In this document: positions 34,508 through 48,457 of the stretch, one piece after another
Numbering within the stretch: the stretch's first letter is position 1
Layout of the letters: each line of letters opens with the position of its first letter
Assembly (NCBI RefSeq): GCF_014648415.1
Contig: NZ_BMRB01000002.1
Coordinates: forward strand, 145,260 to 209,259
Length of the DNA: 64,000 nt
Direction: 5' to 3'
Origin: Actinokineospora fastidiosa
GTDB lineage: Bacteria; Actinomycetota; Actinomycetes; Mycobacteriales; Pseudonocardiaceae
Made by a program: the position numbers and the translations under genes
Notes under the pieces: model-generated
Told to the model about the DNA's origin: nothing
Database searches by the model: none
The model's input: only the letters and a program-made list of their open reading frames with translations

Positions 34508-36201
34508 TGCGGGTCATGGCTCAGATGGCGATGGTGATGAACCTCGACAAGTGCATCGGCTGCCACACCTGCTCGGTCACCTGCAAGCAGGCCTGGACCA
34601 ACCGCTCCGGCGTCGAGTACGTCTGGTTCAACAACGTCGAGACCCGCCCCGGTCTGGGTTACCCGCGCACCTACGAGGACCAGGAGCGGTGGCGCGGCGG
34701 CTGGACGGTGAACCGGCGCGGCAGGCTGAAACTCAAGGGCGGCGGGCGGCTGCGCAAGCTGCTGACCATCTTCAGCAACCCCAAACTGCCCAGCATCGAC
34801 GACTACTACGAGCCCTGGACCTACGACTACGACACCCTGACCTCCGCGCCCCTCCAGGAACACACTCCGGTGGCCCGGCCGCGGTCGCTCATCAGCGGGG
34901 AGCCCACCAAGATCACGTGGTCGGCGAACTGGGACGACAACCTCGGCGGCGCGCCCGACCACGGGCACCGGGACCCGATGCTCAAGGGCATCGAGGACAA
35001 GGTGCGGTTCGAGTTCGAGCAGACCTTCATGTTCTACCTGCCGCGCATCTGCGAGCACTGCCTGAACCCCTCGTGCGCGGCGTCGTGCCCGTCGGGGGCG
35101 ATCTACAAGCGCAGTGAGGACGGCATCGTCCTGGTGGACCAGGACCGCTGCCGTGGATGGCGCATGTGCGTCTCGGGCTGCCCGTACAAGAAGGTCTACT
35201 TCAACCACCGCACCGGCAAGGCCGAGAAGTGCACCTTCTGCTTCCCCCGTGTCGAGGTCGGGCTGCCTACCGTGTGCGCGGAGACCTGCGTGGGAAGGCT
35301 GCGCTACATCGGCCTGGTCCTCTACGACGCCGACAGAGTCCTGGAAGCCGCGTCCACTCCGGACGACACCGACCTCTACGAGGCCCAACGCCGGGTGTTC
35401 CTGGACCCGAACGACCCGGAGGTGGTGCGCGCCGCCGAGCGCGCGGGCATTCCGCGCGACTGGATCGAGGCCGCCCAGCGCTCCCCCGTCCACGCCCTGA
35501 TCACCACCTTCAAGGTGGCCTTGCCGCTGCACCCGGAGTACCGGACCATGCCGATGGTCTGGTACATCCCGCCGCTGTCGCCCGTCGTCGACGTCGTGCG
35601 GGACACCGGGCACGACGCCGAGGACCACGGCAACCTGTTCGCCGCCATCGAGGCCCTGCGCATCCCCGTCGAGTACCTGGCGCGGCTGTTCACCGCGGGC
35701 GACGTCGAGCCCGTGAACGCCGTGCTGCGCAGGCTGGCGGCCATGCGCGCATACATGCGCGACATCAACCTCGGCCGCGAGCCACGGGAGGAGGTCGCCA
35801 TGAGAGTCGGGATGACCGGCGAGCAGGTCTACGACATGTACCGGCTGCTCGCCCTGGCCAAGTACGACGAGCGCTACGTGATCCCGCCCGCCCACGCCGA
35901 GCAGGCCCACGGCCTGGAGGAACTGGCCACCGAATGCAGCCTGGACTACGAGGGCGGCCCCGGCATGGGCGGATCGGGACCGTTCGGGGAGAACTCCGGC
36001 GGCGCCTCCCCGATCGCTGTGGAGAACTTCCGGATGCTGCGCGACCGGCAGACCACCGACACCATCGCCGCACCGCTGGACAAGGACAACCGGGTCAACC
36101 TGCTCAACTGGGACGGCAAGGGCCGCCCGGACGGTCTCTTCCCGCCCAGGGAACACCCCGGCGGCGGAGACCCGGCAGGCGAAGTGGAGCCCAAGCCATG
36201 A
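34507..36201 (+). CDS. narH: Respiratory nitrate reductase beta subunit
   Basis: A 564-residue iron-sulfur protein. The first cluster-binding set is C16, C19, C22, C26 (DKCIGCHTCSVTCKQAW), with further sets in CEHCLNPSCAASCPSGAI and CTFCFPRVEVGLPTVCAETC. The motif RCRGWRMCVSGCPYKK has tryptophan in place of one cysteine, the known signature of the [3Fe-4S] centre in NarH. It passes electrons from the NarI hemes to NarG. The C-terminus is longer than in E. coli NarH, with a glycine-rich GGPGMGGSGPFG stretch. Its stop overlaps narJ by 4 bases. Confidence 0.97.
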   Translation: MRVMAQMAMVMNLDKCIGCHTCSVTCKQAWTNRSGVEYVWFNNVETRPGLGYPRTYEDQERWRGGWTVNRRGRLKLKGGGRLRKLLTIFSNPKLPSIDDYYEPWTYDYDTLTSAPLQEHTPVARPRSLISGEPTKITWSANWDDNLGGAPDHGHRDPMLKGIEDKVRFEFEQTFMFYLPRICEHCLNPSCAASCPSGAIYKRSEDGIVLVDQDRCRGWRMCVSGCPYKKVYFNHRTGKAEKCTFCFPRVEVGLPTVCAETCVGRLRYIGLVLYDADRVLEAASTPDDTDLYEAQRRVFLDPNDPEVVRAAERAGIPRDWIEAAQRSPVHALITTFKVALPLHPEYRTMPMVWYIPPLSPVVDVVRDTGHDAEDHGNLFAAIEALRIPVEYLARLFTAGDVEPVNAVLRRLAAMRAYMRDINLGREPREEVAMRVGMTGEQVYDMYRLLALAKYDERYVIPPAHAEQAHGLEELATECSLDYEGGPGMGGSGPFGENSGGASPIAVENFRMLRDRQTTDTIAAPLDKDNRVNLLNWDGKGRPDGLFPPREHPGGGDPAGEVEPKP

Positions 36202-36839
36202 CGGCCACCGACGCCCAGCGCGCCACCGCGTGGCAGGTCCAGTCCCTGCTCATGGGCTACCCCGACCCGCCGCTTCTGGAGCGGCTGCCCCTGCTGAGCG
36301 CAGCCGTCACCACGCTGCCCGACGCCATCGGCGCGCCTCTGCGGACGACACTGGACCACCTGGCGCGTACTCCGCTGACGGAGCTGGCGGCCGACTACGT
36401 GGCGACCTTCGACCATCGCAGGCGGTTCAGCCCGTACCTGACCTACTTCACCTACGGCGACACCCGCAAACGCGGCATGGCGCTGCTGAGGTTCAAGCAC
36501 GCCTACCGCCAGGCGGGCCTGGTGCTCGACGATGCCGAGTTGCCTGACCACCTCGCCGTCGTCCTGGAGTTCGCCGCGAGCGGCGACGCCGCGGTGGGCA
36601 CCCGACTGCTGATCGAGCACCGCGCGGGCCTGGAACTCATGCGCCTCGGCCTGCACGAGCACGGCTCGCCGTGGGCGCACGTCGTCGACTCCGTCTGCGC
36701 CACCCTGCCACCGATGGGCAGGCGCGACCACGACTCGGTCGCCCGGCTGGCCGCCGAGGGCCCGCCGGAGGAGGAGGTCGGGCTGGCCCCGTTCGCCCCA
36801 CCGGAGTACATGCCCGCCGGACGAGGAGAGCCCCGATGA
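36198..36839 (+). CDS. narJ: Nitrate reductase assembly chaperone
   Basis: A 213-residue cytosolic TorD/NarJ-type chaperone, all-helical, that binds NarG for molybdenum cofactor insertion and membrane attachment of NarGH. Family hallmarks are WQVQSLLMGYPD at the N-terminus, YVATFDHRRRFSPYLTYFTYGDTRKRG in the middle (shown at residues ~62-88) and the DELPDHLAVVLEF-like helix. Overlaps by 4 bases with narH before and narI after, so coupling is tight. Confidence 0.94.
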   Translation: MTATDAQRATAWQVQSLLMGYPDPPLLERLPLLSAAVTTLPDAIGAPLRTTLDHLARTPLTELAADYVATFDHRRRFSPYLTYFTYGDTRKRGMALLRFKHAYRQAGLVLDDAELPDHLAVVLEFAASGDAAVGTRLLIEHRAGLELMRLGLHEHGSPWAHVVDSVCATLPPMGRRDHDSVARLAAEGPPEEEVGLAPFAPPEYMPAGRGEPR

Positions 36840-37564
36840 GCGCGCTGGACATCCTGCTGTGGGTCGCCGTCCCGTACATCTCGCTCGCGGTGTTCGTCGT
36901 CGGCCACATCTGGCGCTACCGCTATGACAAGTTCGGCTGGACGACTCGTTCCTCCCAGCTCTACGAGAACCGACTGCTGCGGCTGGGCAGCCCGTTGTTC
37001 CACTTCGGCATCCTGCTGGTGGCCATCGGCCACATCGGCGGCCTGCTCGTCCCCAAGTCCTGGACCGAGGCCGTCGGGATCAGCGACACCGCCTACCACG
37101 TGGTGGCCGTCGTGCTCGGCGTCCTCGCGGGTGCGTGCACCCTGTTCGGCGCGGCGATCCTGGTCTACCGCCGCCGCACCGTCGGGCCGGTCTTCTCGGC
37201 CACCACCCGCAACGACAAGCTCATGTACGTGCTGCTCGTCGGGGCCATCGTGCTCGGACTGGGCACCACCGTGCTGGGCAACCTCACCGCGGACCCGCAC
37301 GACTACCGCGAGACCGTCTCGCCGTGGTTCCGGTCCATCCTCATCCTGCGGCCCGAGCCTGCCCTCATGGCCGCCGCCCCGCTCGGGTTCCAGCTCCACG
37401 TGCTGGTCGCGTTCGCCCTGTTCGCGTTCTGGCCGTTCAGCCGCCTGGTGCACGTGTTCTCCATGCCGCTGGGCTATCTGACCAGGCCCTATGTCGTGTA
37501 TCGCAGCCGTGACGAACAACTGGGCAGCCGGCCGACCCGCCGAGGGTGGGAGCGGGTGCCGTGA
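36836..37564 (+). CDS. narI: Respiratory nitrate reductase gamma subunit (cytochrome b)
   Basis: A 242-residue membrane protein with five helices. Heme b ligands are expected from the histidines in PLFHFGILLVAIGHIGG in helix 2 and in QLHVLVAFALFAFWPFSRLVH in helix 5. It oxidises menaquinol at the outer face and passes electrons to NarH. It ends the nar operon; the accessory narX-type fusion of mycobacteria is absent. A short hairpin lies just downstream. Confidence 0.95.
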   Translation: MSALDILLWVAVPYISLAVFVVGHIWRYRYDKFGWTTRSSQLYENRLLRLGSPLFHFGILLVAIGHIGGLLVPKSWTEAVGISDTAYHVVAVVLGVLAGACTLFGAAILVYRRRTVGPVFSATTRNDKLMYVLLVGAIVLGLGTTVLGNLTADPHDYRETVSPWFRSILILRPEPALMAAAPLGFQLHVLVAFALFAFWPFSRLVHVFSMPLGYLTRPYVVYRSRDEQLGSRPTRRGWERVP

Positions 37565-37569
37565 CCGCG

Positions 37570-37589
37570 GCGGTCCTGCTCAGGACCGC
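37570..37589. terminator. Short hairpin after narI
   Basis: An 8-bp stem GCGGTCCT / AGGACCGC with a 4-base loop, 5 bp after the narI stop and 25 bp from the end of the opposing gene. It is plausible as a bidirectional terminator, though the stem is shorter than the others in this window. Confidence 0.5.
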
Positions 37590-37614
37590 ACTCGGGGTGA
37601 GCGATCGCCAGGAC

Positions 37615-38040
37615 TCACTCCGCGGCGGAGGTGGCGGGGGCGTGCAGGCGCCGCCCCGTCACCTTCTCCGCGCTGATCCGCACGAAGTGGTCGCGGCGGC
37701 CGTCCACCCAAGGCCGGAGCCAGGTGCCCGACAGCAGCAGCAGCTCGTCCACGTCGGTGATGAGCTCGGCGTGGCCGACGACCGTGACGCTCCAGCCGCT
37801 GCGCAGGTCGGGGTCGAGTTCGTCGGCCTGGAAGGCCACCACCGCGTGTCCGGTCGCGGCCGCCAGCTTCCCCCCGCCCGCCACCCGGATCACGACCCGG
37901 TCCCCGTGCATCCGGAAGTTGACCGGCTGCACCGCGGGCAGCGCGTCCTCGGTGAACACCAGCCGCCCGACCCGCACGGTCTCCAGCAGCCGCAGGCACC
38001 GCTCCCGATCGAGGACCTCAAGTCGCTGCTCGCCCCTCAT
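37615..38040 (-). CDS. PPOX-fold flavin-binding protein
   Basis: A 141-residue split-barrel protein of the pyridoxamine-5-phosphate oxidase-like group. It has a characteristic opening CLRLLETVRVGRLVFTEDAL, then PAVQPVNFRMHGDRVVIRVAGGGK, and a GWSVTVVGHAEL strand. This subgroup in actinobacteria uses FMN or F420 and is repeatedly found in DosR-type regulons. The exact substrate is unknown. GGAGG lies six bases before the ATG. It is divergent from a DevS-type kinase gene; I found no DosR-type box in that 176-bp gap. Confidence 0.85.
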   Translation of the reverse strand: MRGEQRLEVLDRERCLRLLETVRVGRLVFTEDALPAVQPVNFRMHGDRVVIRVAGGGKLAAATGHAVVAFQADELDPDLRSGWSVTVVGHAELITDVDELLLLSGTWLRPWVDGRRDHFVRISAEKVTGRRLHAPATSAAE

Positions 38041-38216
38041 GCTCCGCCTCCAGCCACGTCTCCGCTTCCGGCCACCACCGAGTATGCGCGCGCCTCTCCG
38101 CCGAGCCGCAGAGCCGCAGGTCCCCGGCGGGGTGGAGCGACCGACCGTGTCCGCGCCCGGACCCGGGGAGGGAACAGGAGGATAATCGGGTCAGGACGGG
38201 CAGACCGGGAGGGAAC

Positions 38217-39959
38217 GTGTCCGAGCACGACATCGGGGGTGACGTTCCCACCGACCCGCTCCGCTTCCCCGACACCGCCCGCCTCGAACTCGACGCCGCC
38301 ATCGACGCCTTGGTCGAACGCGCACATGCCGTGCGCAACACCCAGGAACGGCTGCGCTCGCTCCTGCGCGCCACCCACCTCGTGGCCTCCCACGTGGACC
38401 TCGCCGTCGTCCTCCGCCACATCGTGACGGCCGCCAGGGAGCTCGTGGACGCGACCTACGCCGCGCTGGCCGTGCTGGGGCCGGACGGCGAGGTCGACGA
38501 GTTCGTTCACGTGGGGATGGACGCCGAGCAGGTCGCACGGGTCGGGCATCCGCCGCGCGGGCTCGGGATCCTCGGCCTGCTCATCACCGAACCCCGGCCG
38601 CTCCGGCTGGCCGACCTCACCGCGCACCCCGCGGCCACCGGCTTCCCGGCAGGCCACCCGGCGATGCGGTCGTTCCTGGGCGTGCCGATTCTCGTGCGCG
38701 GTCGCGCGTTCGGCAACCTCTACCTGGCTGACAAGGCCGGCGGCGGGGAATTCACCGCGGAGGACGAGAGCCTCGTACAGTCCCTCGCCGGGTACGCCGC
38801 GGTCGCCGTCGACAACGCCCGCCTGTTCGCCGAGGCGCGTCGCCGCGAGGCGTGGCAGCACAGCAGTGTCGACATCACCGCCGCCCTGCTGGCGGGCCAG
38901 GACACCGACGACGTTCTGCGGCTGATCGCCGATCGTGCCCGCACCACCGCCGAGGCCGACGTCGCCGCCGTCGTCGTGCCCGCGGCCGAGTCCGCGCTCC
39001 TGGTCGTGCGCACGGCTGTCGGCGAGCGGGCGGATGACCTGCTCGGCCGCGGCCTGCCGGTGAACGAGTCGCTGTGCGGGCTTGCCATGACCGACGCGGA
39101 GCCGCTCATCAGCGCCGACATCGCCGAGGACGAACGGGCCTACCCGCCGCTGGCGGTCGAACTCGGTCCGGCGATGGTCGTCCCTCTGGTCACCCCCGAC
39201 CATCCCCCGACCGGTGTCCTGCTGGTCGCCAACCGGCGGGGCAGGCGTGGTTTCGACCGCGGGGACCTGGACCTACTCGCCGCCTTCGGCGCCCAGGCCG
39301 CGCTGGCCCAGCGTCTGGCCGCCCACCGGGCCGACGCCCAGGAGCTGCGGCTGCTGGAGGAGCGCGACCGCATCGGCCGGGATCTGCACGACCACGTCAT
39401 CCAGGAGGTGTTCGCCACGGGTCTGTCCCTGCACAGCGTCGCCGCCACCGCCGCCCCCGAGCAGCGCCGCAAGCTCATGGTCGCGGTGCGCAGGCTCGAC
39501 CAGGTGATCAGCGACATCCGCTCGACCATCTTCGACCTGCACTCCCCGCCTGCGCCGTCCGAGGACGGGCCGCCAAGCCTGCGACGCAGGCTCACCCGGG
39601 TCATCCACGACCTCACCGACGCGATCGGGTTCACCCCCGCGCTGCGGTTCGACGGCCCGCTGGACACGCTCGTCCCGGAGGCGATCGCGGTCGACCTGGT
39701 CGCGGTCGTGCGCGAAGCCCTGTCGAACGCCGCCCGGCATGCCGCGGCGACAGCGGTGACCGTCGAGGTCAGCGCATCACCCGGCCGCGTCACCGCCCGC
39801 ATCGAGGACAACGGGCGCGGCATCACCGATGGCAAGCGTCGCAGCGGCCTGGCCAACCTCGACGGGCGGGCCCGTGCGCACGGCGGCGCCTTCACCGTCG
39901 ACAGCTCACCCGGCCAGGGGACGGCGTTGACCTGGACCACCCCGCTTCCAGCCGAGTGA
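38217..39959 (+). CDS. DevS/DosT-type GAF-GAF histidine kinase
   Basis: A 580-residue cytosolic sensor kinase collinear with mycobacterial DosS. GAF-A (~60-205) keeps the heme-ligand position as H147 in GFPAGHPAMRSFLG; GAF-B spans ~225-365. The HisKA_3 helix has phospho-acceptor H391 in [14 protein letters not shown], and the ATPase domain has VREALSNAARHA and DNGRGI. It probably senses oxygen, NO, CO or redox state through heme and phosphorylates a NarL/FixJ-type regulator. The GTG start has GGGAGGG upstream. No cognate regulator is adjacent. The gene abuts a second kinase tail to tail with no base between their stop codons. Confidence 0.92.
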   Translation: MSEHDIGGDVPTDPLRFPDTARLELDAAIDALVERAHAVRNTQERLRSLLRATHLVASHVDLAVVLRHIVTAARELVDATYAALAVLGPDGEVDEFVHVGMDAEQVARVGHPPRGLGILGLLITEPRPLRLADLTAHPAATGFPAGHPAMRSFLGVPILVRGRAFGNLYLADKAGGGEFTAEDESLVQSLAGYAAVAVDNARLFAEARRREAWQHSSVDITAALLAGQDTDDVLRLIADRARTTAEADVAAVVVPAAESALLVVRTAVGERADDLLGRGLPVNESLCGLAMTDAEPLISADIAEDERAYPPLAVELGPAMVVPLVTPDHPPTGVLLVANRRGRRGFDRGDLDLLAAFGAQAALAQRLAAHRADAQELRLLEERDRIGRDLHDHVIQEVFATGLSLHSVAATAAPEQRRKLMVAVRRLDQVISDIRSTIFDLHSPPAPSEDGPPSLRRRLTRVIHDLTDAIGFTPALRFDGPLDTLVPEAIAVDLVAVVREALSNAARHAAATAVTVEVSASPGRVTARIEDNGRGITDGKRRSGLANLDGRARAHGGAFTVDSSPGQGTALTWTTPLPAE

Positions 39960-41786
<1,827 letters not shown>

Positions 41787-41889
41787 TCACCTACTGGGCG
41801 TGGCCCGGTGATGACCCGGACCGGCCGCTCACGCAGAGCGTCGTCATCGCCAGCAGGCCGCGCAAGGGCACCCGCCCAGGGAGTGATCG

Positions 41890-42261
41890 CTAGCCGACGA
41901 GCACCCGCACCAGGTCCGCGCTGGTGAGGATGCCGACCAGCGCGCCCGCGGAGGTCACCACGACCGCGTCCGCCCCCGATTCGGCCACGGCGCGCGCCGC
42001 ATCGGGCAGCGCGGCCGACAGGTCCACCGACGGCGCGGGCGTGCGCATGATCCGGGTGACCTGACAGTCCGCGTCACCGCTGGCCCACGCGTGCCAGAGG
42101 GCGTCGGCCTCGGTGAGCAGTCCGAGACACCGCCCGTCGGCGATCACCGGCAGGTGGCGGACCCTGGTCTGGGCCATCATCCGCAGGGCGGCGTCGAGCG
42201 TGGCTTCCGGCGTGATGCCGATGACCCGGCCGGTCATGGCCGACTCCACGGTGGCGCTCAT
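41890..42261 (-). CDS. Minimal CBS-domain pair protein
   Basis: A 123-residue protein consisting of just two CBS repeats, residues ~1-60 (MSATVESAMTGRVIGITPEAT) and ~68-123. It resembles the stand-alone CBS proteins of the mycobacterial dormancy regulon such as Hrp1. It is probably cytosolic and nucleotide-binding, ligand unknown. Last gene of the minus-strand operon that begins with the membrane protein at 45285-45899. Its start overlaps the preceding small gene by 4 bases. Confidence 0.88.
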   Translation of the reverse strand: MSATVESAMTGRVIGITPEATLDAALRMMAQTRVRHLPVIADGRCLGLLTEADALWHAWASGDADCQVTRIMRTPAPSVDLSAALPDAARAVAESGADAVVVTSAGALVGILTSADLVRVLVG

Positions 42262-42482
42262 GCGTCGGCCCTCCTGATCGCGGCGACCATCGCGAGCCCG
42301 ACCATCCGCCCGGCGGTGACGTCCACGGGCTCGGGTGTCGGCGGCTCGACGGGCTCGGGGGCGGGCGCGACCCCCTCGGCCGCGGTGAGGCCGAGCATGT
42401 CCAGCAGCGCGGCCGCCTCGGCGGCATCGGCCGAACGCGCCGCGACGACGCGGGCGGCGCGGTGTCGTTCCCAGTTGCTCAT
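42258..42482 (-). CDS. Small protein with proline/glutamate-rich linker, unknown
   Basis: A 74-residue protein. The N-terminus MSNWERHRAARVVAARSADA is basic and helical, followed by an Ala/Leu helix (~22-37) and a low-complexity linker of Pro, Glu and Val (~40-56), then a short hydrophobic tail (GRMVGLAMVAAI). No family recognised. GAGGAG lies six bases before the ATG, and the stop overlaps the CBS gene start by 4 bases, so it is likely to be translated. Confidence 0.6.
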   Translation of the reverse strand: MSNWERHRAARVVAARSADAAEAAALLDMLGLTAAEGVAPAPEPVEPPTPEPVDVTAGRMVGLAMVAAIRRADA

Positions 42483-42492
42483 CGTCAACTCC

Positions 42493-42769
42493 TCATGCTG
42501 GTGCGGATCCGCCGGGCGAGTTCGGTGTCAGCCCGAGCACATCGGCGGTGGGGTAGGCAGGGGACAGACCGTGGAAACGTGCAGCGGTCAGGGCCCTTGG
42601 TGTCGCGCACAGCCGCACGCGGGCGGGCATCCCGGAAGCGGTGCCGAAGCAGGCCACCACCGGGCAGTCGGCGGGCCACCTCGGCCGCGACGTGCCCGCG
42701 GACCAGCGCGACATCGTCGAACAGGGCGGCCTTCAGGCTCGGTGCGCCCGGATTCAGCACGCGGGTCAT
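42493..42769 (-). pseudogene. Degenerate miniature acetate kinase
   Basis: From the ATG at 42769 the frame reads [19 protein letters not shown], a clear echo of the NAGSSSLK start of acetate kinase. After about 35 codons the likeness continues in another frame: VVACFGTASGMP, then RFHGLSPAYPTA, matching VACFDTAFHATMP and RYGFHGLSHAYAS of the full enzyme at 9332-10435. A one-base shift near 42663 joins them. Most of the protein, including the nucleotide site, is missing. If translated without the shift the protein would be 94 residues ending at 42485. The ATG overlaps the P-type ATPase stop by 4 bases. Best read as a deletion relic that has since lost its frame. Confidence 0.7.
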
Positions 42770-45288
42770 CGCCGCCTCCTCCACACGGCCTTCGCCGCCA
42801 GGTCCGCCCCGAGCACGACGGGGATGACCGCCGCGGCCAGCGCCCAGCCCAGTGCGGTGGGGCCGGTTCCGCCGAGCAGGTCGGGCAGCGGCGGCACGGA
42901 GAGGAAAACGGCGAGGACGGCCAGTTCGACCGCGACCGCGGCGAGCAGCGCCGGGTTGCCGCGCCAGCCCGCCCAGCGGCTCTCCGAGCGGCAGGCGAAC
43001 GCCGTGCCGAGCTGGCCGAGGACGATGGCGGCGAAGGCGGTGCCCGAGGCCGTGGCGAGCAGGGCGGGGTCCGCGGTGTCGCCGAGGCGCCAGCCGCCGG
43101 TCACCAGGACGATGAGGAAGGCGGCCAGCGCCGCCGCGGCCTCCACGGGTCCGAGCAGCCCGAACGCGCGGCGCAGGACCCGCCCGTCGAGCAGTTGCCC
43201 GCGGCGGGCCGGGCCGGACAGCGTGCGCGGGTTGGCGGGCTCGGCGCCCAGTGCCAGCGCGGGCAGCAGGTCGGTGCCGATGTCGATGGCCAGCACCTGC
43301 AGCACGGTGATGGCCAGCGGGATCTGCCCGCCTGAGAGCGCCCAGAGGACGAACGGCGCGAGTTCGGCGACGTTGTCGGTGAGGTGATAGGTGAGAAACC
43401 GGCGGATGTTGGCGAAGGTCGCCCTGCCCAGCTCGACGGCGGCGACGATGGTGCCGAAGTGGTCGTCGAGCAGCACCAGGTCGGCGGCCTCACGGGCGAC
43501 GTCGGTGCCGGAGGCGCCCATCGCGACGCCGATGTCGGCCGCGCGCAGCGCCGGGCCGTCGTTGACGCCGTCGCCGGTCATCGCCACCACGTGGCCGCGG
43601 GACTGCAGCGCCCGGGCGATGCGCAGCTTGTCCTCGGGTTGGACTCGGGCCACGACGATCCCGTCGTGGTCGACCAGAGCGGCGAGGGCTGCGTCGTTCT
43701 CGGGCAGGTCCGCTCCGGTGAGGACCGGAGAGCCGGGCAGGGCGAGGCCCACCTCACGGGCGATCGCGGCGGCGGTGCCGGGGTGGTCCCCGGTGATCAT
43801 GCCGACGGCGATTCCCGCCCGCCTGCACGCCGTGACCGCCTCGGCGACGTCGGGGCGGGGCGGGTCCTCCAGCGCGATGAGGCCGAGCAGGTCCAAGTCG
43901 CGCTCGTCGGCGCCGGGGGTGACGCGGTGGGCGACGGCGAGCAGCCGCAGCCCGCGCTCGCTGAGGGCGGCCAGCTGCTGGCGCGCTTCGTCCGGCACCG
44001 CGTGGCACAGCGGCAGCACGGCGTCGGGCGCGCCGACGACGTGGAGCCCGTCGGCGTCGACGACCGACGACCGACGCCTGCGGGGGTCGAACGCGGTCCG
44101 CCCGATCGGGTGGGGTGGTGCGGGCACGCCCGCCTTGGCAGCCAGCACGTGCAGGGCGACCTCCATCGGGTCGCCGACGGGCCGCGGGTGGCCGTGACGG
44201 GTGTCGACGTGGGCGTCGGGTGAGCACCGGGCAGCGCTGTCGGCCAGGGCGGGGAGCAGCGCCAGCGCGGCGGGCGCGCCGGTGGCGGCGCCGTCCGCGC
44301 TGTAGCCGCTGCCGGAGATGTCGACCATGCCCGCCGGGGTCCAGACCGCGACGACGGTCATCTCGTTGCGGGTGAGGGTGCCGGTCTTGTCGGTGCAGAT
44401 GAACGTCGTGGCCCCGAGCGTCTCCACGGCCTCCAACCGGCGCACCAGCGCTTTCCGGGCGGCCATCCGGCGCGCGGCCACGGCCAGCGAGAGCGTCACG
44501 GTGGGCAGCAGGCCCTCGGGGACCAGGGCGACGGTGACGCCGACGGCGAACAGGAAGCTCTCGGCCAGGGGCAGGTCGAGCAGCGTGGCGATGCCGAAGA
44601 AGACGACACCGACACCAATGGCCACGCTCGCGACGACCAGCACCGTGTGGTGCAGCCGCACCGCCAGCGGGCTGGACGGGCGGCCTGCCGTCGCGGTCAC
44701 CGCCGCCACGGCGGCCAGGCGCGTGTCGGCCCCGGTGGCCGTGACGACCGCCTGGCACACCCCTTCCACGACGTGCGTGCCCGCGGTGAGTCTGTCGCCG
44801 GGCTCCTTGCGCACCGGAAGGCTTTCCCCCGTCAGCGCGGACTCGTCCACCGCGAGGCCGCTGCCCGTGACGGCCTCGGCGTCGGCGCAGACCCGGTCGC
44901 CCGCCTCCAGCACGAGGACGTCGCCGACCACCAGGTCCTCCGCCGCGACGACGACCGCGCGGCCGTCGCGGCGCACGGTCGCGCGCAACGGCATGAGGTC
45001 GCGCAGGCGTTGCGCGGCACGGTCGGCCCGATACTCCTGGGCGAAGGAGAACACGGCATTGACGACCACGACCACGGCGATGGCCACGCCCAGCTCGGGC
45101 ATCCCGGCGAGCACGGCCAGCCCGGCGGCCACCCACAGCATCACCGCGAAGAAGTGCACCAGCTGGCGGGCCAGCACGAGCGCGGCAGGGGTGCGACGCG
45201 GCTCGGGCAGCCGGTTGGGGCCCGTTCTGCGCAGACGGTCGGCGGCCTCGTCGGCCGACAGCCCGGGGTGCGGCAGCGTGGCGGTCAT
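42766..45288 (-). CDS. P-type cation ATPase
   Basis: An 840-residue P-type ATPase of the P2-like group. An N-terminal cation-ATPase helix ([20 protein letters not shown]) is followed by TGES at 153-156, the ion-site PEGL at 257-260, the phosphorylated aspartate D300 in [13 protein letters not shown], the TGD motif [10 protein letters not shown] and the hinge [14 protein letters not shown]; there are about ten helices. Transported ion uncertain: Ca2+, Mg2+ or Na+/K+ are possible. The sequence resembles CtpF-type ATPases, one of which is in the mycobacterial DosR regulon. It overlaps by 4 bases the membrane protein gene upstream and the mini-acetate kinase downstream. Confidence 0.9.
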   Translation of the reverse strand: MTATLPHPGLSADEAADRLRRTGPNRLPEPRRTPAALVLARQLVHFFAVMLWVAAGLAVLAGMPELGVAIAVVVVVNAVFSFAQEYRADRAAQRLRDLMPLRATVRRDGRAVVVAAEDLVVGDVLVLEAGDRVCADAEAVTGSGLAVDESALTGESLPVRKEPGDRLTAGTHVVEGVCQAVVTATGADTRLAAVAAVTATAGRPSSPLAVRLHHTVLVVASVAIGVGVVFFGIATLLDLPLAESFLFAVGVTVALVPEGLLPTVTLSLAVAARRMAARKALVRRLEAVETLGATTFICTDKTGTLTRNEMTVVAVWTPAGMVDISGSGYSADGAATGAPAALALLPALADSAARCSPDAHVDTRHGHPRPVGDPMEVALHVLAAKAGVPAPPHPIGRTAFDPRRRRSSVVDADGLHVVGAPDAVLPLCHAVPDEARQQLAALSERGLRLLAVAHRVTPGADERDLDLLGLIALEDPPRPDVAEAVTACRRAGIAVGMITGDHPGTAAAIAREVGLALPGSPVLTGADLPENDAALAALVDHDGIVVARVQPEDKLRIARALQSRGHVVAMTGDGVNDGPALRAADIGVAMGASGTDVAREAADLVLLDDHFGTIVAAVELGRATFANIRRFLTYHLTDNVAELAPFVLWALSGGQIPLAITVLQVLAIDIGTDLLPALALGAEPANPRTLSGPARRGQLLDGRVLRRAFGLLGPVEAAAALAAFLIVLVTGGWRLGDTADPALLATASGTAFAAIVLGQLGTAFACRSESRWAGWRGNPALLAAVAVELAVLAVFLSVPPLPDLLGGTGPTALGWALAAAVIPVVLGADLAAKAVWRRRR

Positions 45289-45899
45289 CGCAGGATCTCC
45301 CGCAGTCCGAGGCCGGTGATCATGGCCACGATCGCGGCCATCGCCAGCCCGGCGACCGCGCCGACCGCCACGGTCTCGGCCACGGCCTGTCCCTCGTGCC
45401 ACAGCGGCGTGGCGATGGCGAGGAAGGCGGCGAGCCCGGCCACCCAGGCCATCGCGGTCACCGCGATCCAGCCCGCAGACCGGCGGACGTGGCGGCGCAG
45501 CACCAGCCACTGGGCGAACCCGATGGTCAGCGGCAACGCGGCCAGACCGGTCAGCGCCCATGGCGACAGCAGGATCGACGGGAGGAGTCCCAGCAGGTAG
45601 GCGACCGCTGCGGCCGCCGCCGTCGCCCCGACCCAGCGTGGCACCGACAGGCCGGGCACGACGGCCCGGAGGACGGCGGCCTGCCCGAGGCCGAGGGCCG
45701 CGCCCTCCACCGCGCCCGCGGCGACCAGCGCGGGAACGGCGACGCCCGCCGCGGCGTCCGCGGTGATCGCGCCCACCGCCGCGGGCAGCAGGAAGCCGCC
45801 GAACTCGGCCGCGGTGACGACGCCGATCCAACGCCGCAGCGACAACCCGGTCACCCGCGCGTCGGCCGGGACCGCCGTGATCCAGGGACTCGTGCTCAT
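45285..45899 (-). CDS. Integral membrane protein, unknown
   Basis: A 204-residue protein with six or seven hydrophobic segments and a short N-terminal soluble part ([18 protein letters not shown]). The segments are Ala/Val/Gly-rich with few charges, except for [10 protein letters not shown] between the fourth and fifth. No family recognised. It starts the operon with a P-type ATPase and may be a partner of it. The Shine-Dalgarno (GGTGG) is weak. A DosR-type box lies 61 bp upstream, shared with the divergent second ATPase. Confidence 0.65.
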   Translation of the reverse strand: MSTSPWITAVPADARVTGLSLRRWIGVVTAAEFGGFLLPAAVGAITADAAAGVAVPALVAAGAVEGAALGLGQAAVLRAVVPGLSVPRWVGATAAAAAVAYLLGLLPSILLSPWALTGLAALPLTIGFAQWLVLRRHVRRSAGWIAVTAMAWVAGLAAFLAIATPLWHEGQAVAETVAVGAVAGLAMAAIVAMITGLGLREILR

Positions 45900-45959
45900 G
45901 ACGACCACCATCACCGAGCGGCCGGTCCCTGCCCCAGTGCCGCAAGCGGCTCAGCGGGC

Positions 45960-45973
45960 GGGACCTTCGACCC
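45960..45973. promoter_or_regulatory. Predicted DosR/DevR-type box
   Basis: GGGACCTTCGACCC matches GGGAC-N4-GTCCC with one mismatch. It is centred between the divergent membrane protein/ATPase operon (61 bp) and the second P-type ATPase (82 bp). Another GGGAC half site occurs near 45984. Confidence 0.55.
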
Positions 45974-46054
45974 ACCCGGGCACGGGACCTGCGCCACCGC
46001 AGGACCGACGTTGGCTCCTGCCGTACCGCTCGCCACCTAACGCAGGCTGGGGCC

Positions 46055-48436
<2,382 letters not shown>

Positions 48437-48457
48437 CCACGACGCAAGGAGGCCATG

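Noticed and set aside
38041-38216. A DosR-type box between the PPOX-fold gene and the kinase
   Set aside because: Only unordered GGTCCCC and GGACCC fragments occur; none meets the N4 spacing.
42485-42769. The mini-acetate kinase frame as an ordinary 94-residue gene
   Set aside because: The second half in this frame is Arg/Pro-rich without family likeness, while the acetate kinase signal continues in the neighbouring frame. I therefore call a frameshifted relic, while noting that the unshifted product could still be translated.
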